64,000 nucleotides of DNA from Acidimicrobiaceae bacterium (GCA_003151475.1 PLXQ01000076.1:1-64000), one strand, 5' to 3'. Positions 35,705 to 44,164 are shown, counted from the stretch's first letter. The notes: a model not told the origin generated them from the sequence alone. Translations and numbers: made by a program.

Positions 35705-35737
35705 ACTTGAAGGGTACTTGAAGTGTTCGGGTAACGA
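35705..35737 (+). promoter_or_regulatory. Divergent merR/GMC promoter with repeated ACTTGAAG sites
   Basis: ACTTGAAG occurs at 35705-35712 and again at 35716-35723, an 11-base step that puts both on one DNA face. TTGAAG (35707-35712) and TAACGA (35732-35737) are separated by 19 bases, the long spacer typical of MerR-activated promoters. The -10 match is weak. Confidence 0.4.
35711..35716 (-). promoter_or_regulatory. Leaderless-type -10 hexamer of the MerR gene
   Basis: TACCCT (minus strand), 8 bases before the GTG at 35702, lying between the two ACTTGAAG copies, which would suit autoregulation. Confidence 0.4.
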
Positions 35738-35808
35738 GAGTGCGCTGCTACGGTGACGCTCGTGTCAGGGAACGGGCCCCGCCGGGGTCGGATGCGGCGG
35801 GGGCGGCA

Positions 35809-36369
35809 GTGCCCATCTGGCTGAACGACGACGAATTCAGGACTCTGAGCGCCGCGTGCGGACGGCTGATCCCGACCGACGACACGGCGGGTGCGGTGGA
35901 GGCCGGGGTCCCGCAGTACATCGACGGCATGCTCGGCGCCTTCCTGGTCGACCCGCCGCTGATCTGGGCCGGAGGTCCGAGTTCGGGACGCTTCGGCGGA
36001 ACGGACGGGTTCTCCCGTTTCCACCGGCTGACGGCACTCGACGAGTTGGCCTGGCGGATGCGGATCGAGGGGTCTCTCGGGATGGCCGAGCGCGAATTCA
36101 ACGGCCCCGTCGTCGGTTGGCAGCAGATCTACCGCGATGGTCTCGCCGCTTTGGGCTCTGACTTCGGCGAACTGAGCGGGGAGGAGCAGGACGCCCGGCT
36201 GCGGGCCGGGGAGGAGTTCACCACTGTGCTGTATGAGCACTGTTGCGAAGGCATGTACGGCGCCCCCGAATATGGCGGCAACCGCGACACGGTGGCATGG
36301 GCCGCTATCGACTTTCTGGGCGACGTCCAGCCCCGGGGATTCACCGACGCCGAGGTCTCCGAGCCGTGA
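35809..36369 (+). CDS. Gluconate 2-dehydrogenase subunit 3-like protein
   Basis: A 186-residue partner subunit of GMC-type dehydrogenases. The N-terminus FRTLSAACGRLIPTDDT and the later helical segments match the subunit-3 family, which normally carries a Tat signal; none is visible here from either possible start. The GTG at 35809 directly before PIWLNDDEF is preferred because the putative promoter at 35707-35737 would otherwise leave almost no leader for the GTG at 35740. The stop overlaps the GMC start as GTGA, so the two subunits are made together. Confidence 0.75.
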   Translation: MPIWLNDDEFRTLSAACGRLIPTDDTAGAVEAGVPQYIDGMLGAFLVDPPLIWAGGPSSGRFGGTDGFSRFHRLTALDELAWRMRIEGSLGMAEREFNGPVVGWQQIYRDGLAALGSDFGELSGEEQDARLRAGEEFTTVLYEHCCEGMYGAPEYGGNRDTVAWAAIDFLGDVQPRGFTDAEVSEP

Positions 36370-38051
36370 CGGTCGACGCCATCATCGTCGGATCGGGACC
36401 GGGGGGAGCCACCGCCGCCGATGTGCTCACCCGGGCGGGGTGGACGGTGACGATCATCGAAAAAGGTCGGAACCACCTCCTCGATCCCGAGAATCCGAGC
36501 CGGCTGGCCCAGGACTACTCCAACGACGAGATCAAATTCCTGCATCGTCACTTCCTCGGACCCGATCCGTTGATCGAGCCGCGGACGTTCCGGGTGAGCG
36601 AAGACGATGGTGAGAGGTCCTACACGGGCGCGGTGAACAGCATCCCCTCGACGGTGGGAGGCGGGGGGACACACGCCGACGGGAAGGTGCCCCGCTTCCG
36701 CCCCGAGGACTTCCGGCTGCACAGCACCTACGGTCCCATCGACGATGCCGCCGTGGCCGACTGGCCCGTCGACTACGACGAGCTCGAGCCGTACTACGCC
36801 GAGGTCGAACGGCTAATCGGAGTGGCCGGTTCAGCGGGGGCGAACCCCTTTGCCGGCTGGCGGTCAGGCCCCTACCCGATGCCGTCGGGTGCCCCCATGT
36901 ACGGAGCCGTTCTTTCGTCGGCGGCGGCCGAGAGTCAAGGGCTCCATCCCTATGCGGCGCCCACGGCGGCCAACTCCGTTCCCTATGACGGGCGGCCGGC
37001 GTGCAACAACTGCGGACACTGCGCCTACTTCGGTTGCCCCATCCATGCCAAAGGCGACCCCGTCGCCATGTTGCAACATGCGCTCGGTACGGGACAGGCC
37101 GAGCTGCTGTCGGAGACATTCGTCTCGCGGCTGCGGACCAACGGACGCGAAGCCACCGGTGTCGATGTCATCGGGCCCGACGGAGTAGAGCGGACTCTCG
37201 GGGCACGCTTCATCGTGGTGGCGGGAGGGGCCATCGAGACACCGCGGCTGCTTCTGCTGTCGGGGATCGAGCACCCGCTCGTCGGTCGGCACCTGATGAT
37301 GCACTTCCAGACGATGAATGTGGGAATCATGCCGCAGCGTCTCCACGCCCACCGGGGACGGTCGGTGACCCATGTCCATGACGACTGCATGCTGGTCGAC
37401 GACGACGCCCGGGACGCGGCGCGCGCCGCTGGCCTGCCGTGGATCCGAGGGGGGCTGGTCGAGCATGGGGGAGGGGGTCACCCGGTGATGGAGGGCCAGT
37501 TCTACCCGTGGGGTCCCAGCCACAAGAAGCTGATGGCCGAATCCCCGCTGCGCGACCGGCTGTGGGCCTTCATCATGCAGGGGGAGGACCTCCCTCAGGC
37601 CACCAACCGGGTGGACCTCGACCCCACCGTGCGCGACGCCAGGGGTTTCCCGGTGGCCCGGATCACGTTCAAACCTCATCGGCACGAGCTCGTCGCCTCC
37701 GCCCATCACGGACCTCGGCATATCCGCGTGCTCGAAGACATGGGTGCGACATGGACGGCCACCACCACGTCGCCTCTTGTCGCCGGCGCCACCGCCCGGT
37801 CGCCCTTCGGTGACGGTGCCACGAACTACCGCGGTCCGATATCGGCCATTCCCGCCAGTCGTCACGTCATGGGCACGACACGAATGGGAACCGATCCGGC
37901 CACGTCGGTGGTCGACGCGTACGGGAGGATGCACGATCTGCCCAACGTGGTGGTGGCGGATTCGTCGGTATTCGTGACGTCAGCCGGATACGGGCCGACG
38001 CTCACTTTGGTGGCCCTCGCCGCGCGGGCCGCCGCTGCGCTCGTGGGGTGA
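36366..38051 (+). CDS. GMC-family FAD oxidoreductase
   Basis: A 561-residue flavoprotein that should oxidise an alcohol or sugar. The Rossmann motif GSGPGG is at residues 9-14, VEKG-like IIEKG follows, VGGGGTHADG is the flavin region and the C-terminal GTTRMG...NVVVADSSVFVTSAG holds the catalytic His (SRHVMG) region. A cysteine cluster C213-C216-C219-C224 (CNNCGHCAYFGC) suggests an Fe-S centre, as in bacterial FAD-dependent glucose/gluconate dehydrogenases. With the small subunit it resembles those enzymes, but no cytochrome c subunit is present here. The GTG start overlaps the upstream stop. Confidence 0.87.
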   Translation: MTVDAIIVGSGPGGATAADVLTRAGWTVTIIEKGRNHLLDPENPSRLAQDYSNDEIKFLHRHFLGPDPLIEPRTFRVSEDDGERSYTGAVNSIPSTVGGGGTHADGKVPRFRPEDFRLHSTYGPIDDAAVADWPVDYDELEPYYAEVERLIGVAGSAGANPFAGWRSGPYPMPSGAPMYGAVLSSAAAESQGLHPYAAPTAANSVPYDGRPACNNCGHCAYFGCPIHAKGDPVAMLQHALGTGQAELLSETFVSRLRTNGREATGVDVIGPDGVERTLGARFIVVAGGAIETPRLLLLSGIEHPLVGRHLMMHFQTMNVGIMPQRLHAHRGRSVTHVHDDCMLVDDDARDAARAAGLPWIRGGLVEHGGGGHPVMEGQFYPWGPSHKKLMAESPLRDRLWAFIMQGEDLPQATNRVDLDPTVRDARGFPVARITFKPHRHELVASAHHGPRHIRVLEDMGATWTATTTSPLVAGATARSPFGDGATNYRGPISAIPASRHVMGTTRMGTDPATSVVDAYGRMHDLPNVVVADSSVFVTSAGYGPTLTLVALAARAAAALVG

Positions 38052-38089
38052 TGGCCCCCGTCAGATGAGGCTCAGGGGGAGCGAAGCTT

Positions 38090-38824
38090 TCAGGCGCCCA
38101 GGTGGAGCGCCAGAAAGCGCTCGGACGCTTCGAACTCTTCGAGGGGAACGTCGCCGTGGCGGCCCGGGTGGGCGTGGAGTCGTTTGTCGGAGCTACCGAG
38201 GGCGCCGAAGAGGTCGAAGACCTTGTCTCGGGGGAACAGTTCGTCGTCCCACTGCATGAGGAAAAGAACAGGGCACGAGATGGTGGCGGCATCGGTGGCG
38301 ATGCGGGCCTTGGTGGGGCCGGTGAGGCCCATGAGACCGAGGACGGCCACGCTGATGCGGGATTCGGCGGCCACCGTGGGGAGGCCGAGGATGGTGCCCA
38401 TGGAAAGTCCCCAGTACCCGACGGCACCGACTCCGATGTCCGATTCGGCTTGGAGGGCATCGATGGTGGCCCGCCAATCTCCGATGTGGTCGTCGGTCAT
38501 TGTCATGTCCGACGACCACATCTGGCCGAAGTCGAAGAAGGGGGCGTCAGGGGCCGATCCGGTCTTCGTGCGCCGATCGCCGTGAACCGGACCGTCGATG
38601 GCGACCGCCGCGTAGCCCAGGTGACGGACGAGGCGGCGTCCGAGGGCGACGACGTAGTCCTCGCGCTTGGAGCCCGAAGCACCGTGGCCGATGAGGACGA
38701 GGGGACGGGACCCTTCGGCGTCGGGGGGTGTCCATAAAAGACCCGGCACCACCCGTCCTTGGCGCTCGATGTCGAAACGGCGCTCGCGGACGCCTTTGGC
38801 GACGATGTCTTCGACGAAGTGCAC
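38090..38824 (-). CDS. Alpha/beta hydrolase (dienelactone hydrolase/acyl-esterase type)
   Basis: A 244-residue hydrolase. LVLIGHGASGSKRE forms the oxyanion region, YWGLSMGT the nucleophile elbow, QWDDELFP the acid and HGDVPLEEF the His region. The long loop after GPVHGDRR fits esterase/dipeptidyl-peptidase-like members. The frame is open upstream into the dehydrogenase, but the GTG at 38824 has TACTGT exactly 7 bases before it, so it seems to have its own leaderless promoter behind the acyl-CoA dehydrogenase gene. Confidence 0.8.
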   Translation of the reverse strand: MHFVEDIVAKGVRERRFDIERQGRVVPGLLWTPPDAEGSRPLVLIGHGASGSKREDYVVALGRRLVRHLGYAAVAIDGPVHGDRRTKTGSAPDAPFFDFGQMWSSDMTMTDDHIGDWRATIDALQAESDIGVGAVGYWGLSMGTILGLPTVAAESRISVAVLGLMGLTGPTKARIATDAATISCPVLFLMQWDDELFPRDKVFDLFGALGSSDKRLHAHPGRHGDVPLEEFEASERFLALHLGA

Positions 38825-38831
38825 CGAGGAA

Positions 38832-38837
38832 ACAGTA
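38832..38837 (-). promoter_or_regulatory. Leaderless-type -10 hexamer of the hydrolase gene
   Basis: TACTGT (minus strand), 7 bases before the GTG at 38824. Confidence 0.45.
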
Positions 38838-38843
38838 CCGGTG

Positions 38844-40046
38844 TTAACTGTGGGGAACTTCCGACCAGGGGATGCCCTTGTCGGTGCGGGGCTCGCCGGG
38901 AAGGCCGAGGACGCGTTCGCCGAGGATGTTCCGCATGATCTCCGACGTGCCCCCCTCGATGGAATTGGCCCGGGAACGGAGAAAGGAGTGCCGGACATCG
39001 CCGGCATTTCCCGCCCGGTCGGGACTGCGCATCTCGTAGTGAGTGGGATAGAGGGTGCCGGTCATGCCGAGAAGATCGACACAGAGGTCGTAGATGTCCT
39101 TGTTGAGCTCGGCACCGATGAGCTTGGCCACCGATCCTTCAGGTCCGGGAGTGCCGACGCGACGCAGCTCACGGGCCCGCATGTTGGTGAGGCGCGAGAC
39201 ATCGGCGTCCACCCAGAGCCGCAACAGACGGTCGCGCTCCGCCGCCGTGCCGCCACCGCGCTGGCGCCAGATGTGAAGCGCATCGTGAATCGGTCCGGAG
39301 TTCCGTGCCGAGACGCCGCCACCGATGGCCACTCGCTCGTTCATCAAGGTGGTCATGGCCACCCGCCAACCGGCCCCGACGGCATCGAGGCGGGCGCTGT
39401 CGGGGATGCGGACGTCGGTGAAGAAGACCTCGTTGAACTCGGCCTCTCCGGTCATCTGGCGCAGGGGCCGGACTTCGACTCCAGGTGCCTGCATGTCGAC
39501 GACGAAGTAGGTCATGCCCCGGTGCTTCTCCACGTCGGGATCGGTGCGGGCCAGGAGAAGGCCCCACTTGGCCGTGTGGGCCAGGGTGGTCCAGACCTTT
39601 TGGCCATTCACCACCCATTCGTCGCCGTCACGGACGGCCCGGGTGGCGAGCCCGGCCACATCGGAGCCGGCCCCCGGTTCGCTGAAGAGCTGGCACCAGA
39701 TCTCTTCACAGGTGAAGAGGGGGCGGAGAAGGCGATGGCACTGCTCGTCGGTGCCGTGGGTGAGGATGGTCGGCGCCGCCATGCCGTAGCCGATGACGTT
39801 GCGTTCGACCTCATTGGGTGCCCCCACCTTGCGGAGCCTGCTCTCCACGATGCCCTGCAGGTCGGGACTCACGCCCAGACCCCCGAGGCCGTCGGGGAAC
39901 CAGACCCAGGCCAGGCCGGCGTCGAAGCGGGCTCCGGCGAACTCGACGGCCGATATCGACTTCGGGTCGAAGGTGGCGAGAAGCTCCTCGAGGCGCGAGC
40001 GGACGAGCTGTTCGGCCTCGGTTGTGAGGATGTCGGTGGCGGACAT
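38844..40046 (-). CDS. Acyl-CoA dehydrogenase
   Basis: A 400-residue FAD enzyme forming enoyl-CoA. It contains EEIWCQLFSEPGAGSD, EWVVNGQKVWTT, RPLRQMTGEAEFNEVFFTDV and the C-terminal GGTSEIMRNILGERVLGLPGE. The N-terminal alpha-domain is short compared with the paralogue at 26345. The ATG at 40046 has TATCGT six bases upstream and no ribosome site; the longer open frame upstream is rejected. Probably works with the nearby crotonase at 40131 and the hydrolase downstream, though the crotonase is on the other strand. Confidence 0.9.
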   Translation of the reverse strand: MSATDILTTEAEQLVRSRLEELLATFDPKSISAVEFAGARFDAGLAWVWFPDGLGGLGVSPDLQGIVESRLRKVGAPNEVERNVIGYGMAAPTILTHGTDEQCHRLLRPLFTCEEIWCQLFSEPGAGSDVAGLATRAVRDGDEWVVNGQKVWTTLAHTAKWGLLLARTDPDVEKHRGMTYFVVDMQAPGVEVRPLRQMTGEAEFNEVFFTDVRIPDSARLDAVGAGWRVAMTTLMNERVAIGGGVSARNSGPIHDALHIWRQRGGGTAAERDRLLRLWVDADVSRLTNMRARELRRVGTPGPEGSVAKLIGAELNKDIYDLCVDLLGMTGTLYPTHYEMRSPDRAGNAGDVRHSFLRSRANSIEGGTSEIMRNILGERVLGLPGEPRTDKGIPWSEVPHS

Positions 40047-40052
40047 GTGCCC

Positions 40053-40058
40053 ACGATA
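40053..40058 (-). promoter_or_regulatory. Leaderless-type -10 hexamer of the acyl-CoA dehydrogenase gene
   Basis: TATCGT (minus strand), 6 bases before the ATG at 40046. Confidence 0.4.
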
Positions 40059-40130
40059 CCGAGGCCGTAGAGTCGGGGCCCCGGTCGGGCCCTCAGGCCC
40101 GGGTCGCCGGCGCAGACAGGGAGGGTGGTT

Positions 40131-41000
40131 GTGGAGCGCGTGCCATTCGAGACGATCGTCTACGAGAAGGACGGGCCCGTCGCCCGGATCGTCCTGAACG
40201 TCCCCGAGAAAGCCAACATCCAGACGGCCCAACAGGTGTGGGACATGGACGAGGCCTTGCAGCTGGCCGACCGCGACGAGGAGGTCAAGGTCCTCGTGTT
40301 GAAGGCGAACGGTGAGGGGTTCTGCGCCGGGCACGCCATCGTCGGGCCTGACGAGATGCCCGAGGTGTATCCGACGACCGGGCCGACCCCGGAACGGACA
40401 TGGAAGGAGCACCACTACGGGTTGTTCCTGTGGCCGCCGCTACGCCTGTGGGAATTCCCGAAGGCCACCATCTCCCAGGTCCACGGCTACTGCGTCGGTG
40501 GCGGCACCGTCTACGGGCTCCTCACCGACCTGACCATCGCCTCGGACGACGCCTATTTCCAGATGCCTCTCCCGCAGGGCTTCGGGTTGCCCGGCGCCCA
40601 GACCATGATCGAGCCGTGGGTGCTCATGAACTTCAAGCGAGCAGCGGAGTACCTCTTCCTGTCGCCCACCATCGATGCCGCCCAGGCCCTCGACTGGGGG
40701 ATGGTGAACCGGGTCGTGCCCCGAGCCGATCTCGATGCCACGGTGGAAGAGATGGCCCGGACCATCGCCCAGATGCCGCTCACCACCATCATGGCCACCA
40801 AAGCCGGCTTGAAGAGGGCGTGGGAAATGATGGGAATGCGGGTCCACCTGCAGATGTCGACCGACCTGGTCGCTCTGTGCACCGGTGCCTCCGACGTCCG
40901 CGCCATGATGGCGTCCATGAGCGGCCGCCGACCGCGCCAGAACGCCGCCGTGCGGGCCGAGGAAGTGGCGCCCGACGACGACGCCGGCGGAGGTGTGTGA
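40131..41000 (+). CDS. Crotonase-family protein without the hydratase glutamates
   Basis: A 289-residue crotonase-fold protein. Both oxyanion loops are present (GEGFCAGHA and GYCVGGGT near residues 118-125). The first catalytic Glu of hydratases is replaced by Thr (GGGT instead of GGCE) and the second falls in QMPLPQGFGLPG with no Glu. It therefore should not act as a standard hydratase; isomerase, C-C lyase or thioesterase-like chemistry is possible. GTG 40131 lies six bases after GGGAGG and is preferred to the GTG at 40125. A TAGAGT at 40069 may be its -10. Confidence 0.8.
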   Translation: MERVPFETIVYEKDGPVARIVLNVPEKANIQTAQQVWDMDEALQLADRDEEVKVLVLKANGEGFCAGHAIVGPDEMPEVYPTTGPTPERTWKEHHYGLFLWPPLRLWEFPKATISQVHGYCVGGGTVYGLLTDLTIASDDAYFQMPLPQGFGLPGAQTMIEPWVLMNFKRAAEYLFLSPTIDAAQALDWGMVNRVVPRADLDATVEEMARTIAQMPLTTIMATKAGLKRAWEMMGMRVHLQMSTDLVALCTGASDVRAMMASMSGRRPRQNAAVRAEEVAPDDDAGGGV

Positions 41001-41042
41001 GCGCCGCCGCTCGATCAGAGGCCCGAGTAAGCTTGTCCATTC

Positions 41043-41633
41043 GTGGCTAGCGACCTGGACCAACGTGTAGACGGGTCGAGCCGAGGCGGCAAACCGCGGG
41101 GAAGCCGGTGGCTCGTCGAGTGGGGCCTTGTCCTGCTGGTGGCGTTCGGTTTGGCTGTGGGCCTGCGGACGTTCGTCATCCAGACCTACTCGATCCCTTC
41201 GGGGTCGATGATTCCCACCCTGCAGATCGGCGACCGGATCCTGGTCGACAAGCTCAGCTACCACCTGCACGCGGTGCATCGAGGCGACGTCGTGGTCTTC
41301 GCCACCCCGCCCGAGGAGATAAAGGTCCTGATGGTGAATGATCTCGTGAAGCGCGTGATCGGCTTGCCCGGTGAGACGATTTCCTCGGGACCGCGTGGCG
41401 AGGTCTTCATCAACGGAAAGCTCATCAAGCAGTCGTGGTTGACGGCGAACGCCCGTAACGATCCCGGGCCACCCATCAGGACGCAGAAGATCCCCGCCGG
41501 TGAGGTCTTCGTCATGGGTGACAACCGTGGTTCCTCCGACGACAGTCGCTTCATCGGGCCCGTGAGCGAGTCACTCATCGTCGGCCGTGCCGTTCTCGGT
41601 TTCTGGCCGTTGTCGCATATCCACCTCCTCTGA
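41043..41633 (+). CDS. lepB: Signal peptidase I
   Basis: A 196-residue membrane protease that removes Sec/Tat signal peptides outside the membrane. A single N-terminal anchor (residues 24-42) precedes the catalytic S55 in PSGSM and the general base K103 in KRVIGLPGE; the family box GEVFVMGDNRGSSDDSRFIGPV completes the site. Length is typical for Gram-positive type enzymes with one anchor. GTG start, nine bases after a TAAGCT box. A stem-loop follows the stop. Confidence 0.93.
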   Translation: MASDLDQRVDGSSRGGKPRGSRWLVEWGLVLLVAFGLAVGLRTFVIQTYSIPSGSMIPTLQIGDRILVDKLSYHLHAVHRGDVVVFATPPEEIKVLMVNDLVKRVIGLPGETISSGPRGEVFINGKLIKQSWLTANARNDPGPPIRTQKIPAGEVFVMGDNRGSSDDSRFIGPVSESLIVGRAVLGFWPLSHIHLL

Positions 41634-41639
41634 TCCGGT

Positions 41640-41661
41640 GACAACGACGATCTTCGTTGTC
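41640..41661 (+). terminator. Stem-loop after lepB
   Basis: GACAACGA and TCGTTGTC pair perfectly over eight bases with a six-base loop, seven bases after the lepB stop. No T-run follows. Confidence 0.4.
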
Positions 41662-41675
41662 GGTGCGCACAGGCC

Positions 41676-42074
41676 ATGACATCGGGATCGCTCAGCCTGG
41701 AGGCGATCGACGGGCAAGAAGAGGTCTTCGCCGCCGCTTTCCGCGCCGGTGAGATCTTCCAGGCCTCGGCTCTCTACCACCCCGACGTCGTCTATCTGAG
41801 CCCGACCACTCGCCTCTATGGTTGGCCACGGCGGATCGAAGGTCGGCAGCGGACACTCGAGTTCATCCAGCTGACGATCAGCGCCGTGGCGAACGTCGAC
41901 TACGCGCTCGACGAGCGGGCCGTCATCGCCGATGACAGTGCCTACACGCGGATCCTCTTCGATTTTGATTTCGGTGACCGGCGGCTGCGGTCGGTCTATG
42001 TCGTCGTATACCGCTACCGCGACGGGCAGATCGCCCAGCAGGAGCTCTACTACGATCCGAGCGACAAGCTCTGA
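41676..42074 (+). CDS. NTF2-like/SnoaL-type protein
   Basis: A 132-residue cone-fold protein similar to the SnoaL/nuclear-transport-factor-2 group. Typical are the N-terminal helix, FQASALYHPDVVYLSPTTRLYGWP, and the C-terminal strands RSVYVVVYRYRDGQIAQQELYYD. The fold supports isomerases, cyclases and non-enzymatic binding proteins, so no reaction can be named. It stands alone after lepB. Confidence 0.72.
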   Translation: MTSGSLSLEAIDGQEEVFAAAFRAGEIFQASALYHPDVVYLSPTTRLYGWPRRIEGRQRTLEFIQLTISAVANVDYALDERAVIADDSAYTRILFDFDFGDRRLRSVYVVVYRYRDGQIAQQELYYDPSDKL

Positions 42075-42212
42075 GGGACCATGGGTCGTTGATACCTCGT
42101 TGAGCAACGGTTGATAACGGCCTTGTAATTTTTCTCTGGGCGGTTCTCACCGTCGCCGGCCCCTGTCGGAGGTCCGGTCCTCGCCGCGACGCATGTGATT
42201 TGGGGGGTCTTT

Positions 42213-43115
42213 GTGGTGAAGCGCCTGGTGTTGGGGGCGGCGTCGGCCGTTATCTCGTGCTCATCGTTGGCGTTGATCGCCGGTGGGACATCGACCGTCT
42301 CGGCGTCCTTAGTGCCGGCGGTGGCGAGCGGGACATTCATACCGGCGCCGGGGCGGCCCCATACCCACACTCACGCCGCCCGGGGCCTGGTGAACCAGTG
42401 GTCGAGTAACTGGTCGGGCTACGTGCAGTCGGCGTTCAACCGCCACATCTTCACGGCGGTGACCGATACCTTCGTGGTGCCCACGGTGACATCGAGCGTG
42501 GCCGGGACCCAGTACGCAGCGGACTGGGTCGGCATCGGCGGTTTCAACGATCACGACGGTTCGCTTGTCCAGGACGGGATCCAAGCAGTGGTGACGACGT
42601 CGGACAATACGACCACGGTGTCTTACGACGCGTGGACCGAGATCCTTCCCCACGCCGAAAAGCCGCTCAAGCTCGCGATTAGCGTCGGCGACGTGATCAC
42701 CGCCACCGTGCAGGAAACAGCCACCAATCGATGGCTCATGACGGTGGACGACGTGACCACAGGCAAGTCTCTCGGCCGCCCTGTCCGGTACCGCTCGAGC
42801 GGCCTCAGTGCCGAGGTCATCCATGAGCGGCCGTGCATCGCCGAGCCCTGCTCCAGCCACTTGGCCGATCTGGCCCAGACCCCCGACATCACCTTCGAGC
42901 CGGGCTTCTATAGCGAAGCTCCCGTGGGACTGGCTCCTGTGTATCTCGGCCTTCTCGGCTCCGCCAATGACGCCGTGTTGAACAGCGTCACGATGGAGGT
43001 CGATGACGGGAACCAAGAGGTGACGGTCTTCGCCACGCCCTCTCCGGCCAACGCGACTCAAGATGGGTTCACCGTGGCTGACGGCGACGTCGCACCGCCG
43101 GCTCCGACCATCTGA
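42213..43115 (+). CDS. Secreted G1-family glutamic endopeptidase
   Basis: A 300-residue exported protease of the eqolisin (G1) family, which act at acid pH and are not blocked by pepstatin. After a signal peptide ending near VSAS (residue 33) comes the beta-sandwich: NQWSSNWSGYV, ADWVGIGGF, and the catalytic Q120 in LVQDG; the Glu comes from SAEVIHERP (E201 is the best candidate). SYDAWTEILP matches the substrate cleft. A Cys pair in CIAEPC may form a disulfide. The GTG at 42213 has a GGGGGG ribosome site five bases before, better than the earlier GTG at 42195. Confidence 0.85.
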   Translation: MVKRLVLGAASAVISCSSLALIAGGTSTVSASLVPAVASGTFIPAPGRPHTHTHAARGLVNQWSSNWSGYVQSAFNRHIFTAVTDTFVVPTVTSSVAGTQYAADWVGIGGFNDHDGSLVQDGIQAVVTTSDNTTTVSYDAWTEILPHAEKPLKLAISVGDVITATVQETATNRWLMTVDDVTTGKSLGRPVRYRSSGLSAEVIHERPCIAEPCSSHLADLAQTPDITFEPGFYSEAPVGLAPVYLGLLGSANDAVLNSVTMEVDDGNQEVTVFATPSPANATQDGFTVADGDVAPPAPTI

Positions 43116-43127
43116 CGACCAGCGGCG

Positions 43128-44051
43128 TCAGTCCGACAGCAGTTCGGGGTGGCGGGCCTGGACCATCCGCTTCATCCCGTCCTTCCACGACACCGTGGTC
43201 TTGCCCACCACCTTGTGCATCTTGGTGAGATCGATATCGACACTGTCGATGGTCTCGGTGGTGGGGGCGAATGATACCGGCACCCCGGTGAGCTTCGAGA
43301 GATAGCTGCACCACTCCTCGATGCTCGCTGCCTCGTCTCCGCCCCAATTGACGATGGTGGCCGGGACCGACGCGGCGCCCAGTAGGCCGGGGACCATGCC
43401 GATGATGTCGTCCTCGTGCAGCGGATGGTAGATGCTCGGTGCGTCGACGTGGACCGGGACATCGGAGCCGTTGATCATCATCTCGAGGTGGATGGCGGGC
43501 CAACCCCCCCGGTCGCCATAGGGGACAGACAGCCGGGCGATCGTGGTGGGGAGCTCGAAGCGCTGGGCCGCCCAGCGGGCCGTGGCCTCGGCCGCGATTT
43601 TGCAGATGCTGTAGGTCCTCAAGAAGGGCCAGACCCCGTGGTTGTCACCGAGCGGGTCGGTCTCGCTGAAGACGTGATGGCCCATTGGCTTGTAGACGCC
43701 CGTCGTCGAGCAGTGAAGAAACGAACGCGCCTCCCGGTGATGTTCCATTAGCCAGGCCAGGCCGCCGCTGTTGGCCAGGAGATCGACATCCCAGTCGTTG
43801 GTCTTGGTCACGGCGAAGTTGAGGACGTGGTCGGCGTCGGCGGGCAGGCCACCCACATCACCGGTGGCAAGGTCGATGGCCACGCAATGCACCCCGGCCG
43901 CTTCGAGCCGCTGCCGGGCGGCGTCGTCACGGAAGCGGGCGGCCCCGTAGACCTCGTTCTCCTTGGCCAGCGCACAGGCGACAGGCTCGCCCACCTGCCC
44001 GGTGACGCCGGTGACGACGACCTTGGCTCCCCGTAGCGGTTCGGCACTCAT
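43128..44051 (-). CDS. NAD-dependent epimerase/dehydratase (extended SDR)
   Basis: A 307-residue Rossmann enzyme. The NAD(P) loop is GVTGQVG near residue 15, the catalytic STTGVYK and YSICK (Y-x3-K) are present, and RLSVPYGDRGG forms the substrate pocket. The C-terminal half is typical of nucleotide-sugar or related epimerases, but the substrate is unknown. The ATG has ribosome site GGAGG eight bases upstream. Divergent from the methyltransferase. Confidence 0.85.
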   Translation of the reverse strand: MSAEPLRGAKVVVTGVTGQVGEPVACALAKENEVYGAARFRDDAARQRLEAAGVHCVAIDLATGDVGGLPADADHVLNFAVTKTNDWDVDLLANSGGLAWLMEHHREARSFLHCSTTGVYKPMGHHVFSETDPLGDNHGVWPFLRTYSICKIAAEATARWAAQRFELPTTIARLSVPYGDRGGWPAIHLEMMINGSDVPVHVDAPSIYHPLHEDDIIGMVPGLLGAASVPATIVNWGGDEAASIEEWCSYLSKLTGVPVSFAPTTETIDSVDIDLTKMHKVVGKTTVSWKDGMKRMVQARHPELLSD

Positions 44052-44164
44052 CGATAGATCCTCCGTCTTTCTCGCTCCATTCGGCCCTTCGTTTCCGGGC
44101 CTCGGGTGAGCCTACGGCCTGCGCCCGCCTCCGGTGACAGCCATGAGCACGTCCGCGAGGGACA

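Noticed and set aside
42078-42140. Possible terminator with T-run before the G1 peptidase gene
   Set aside because: The CGTTG/CAACG stem is only five bases with a two-base loop, and the T-run is 30 bases away.
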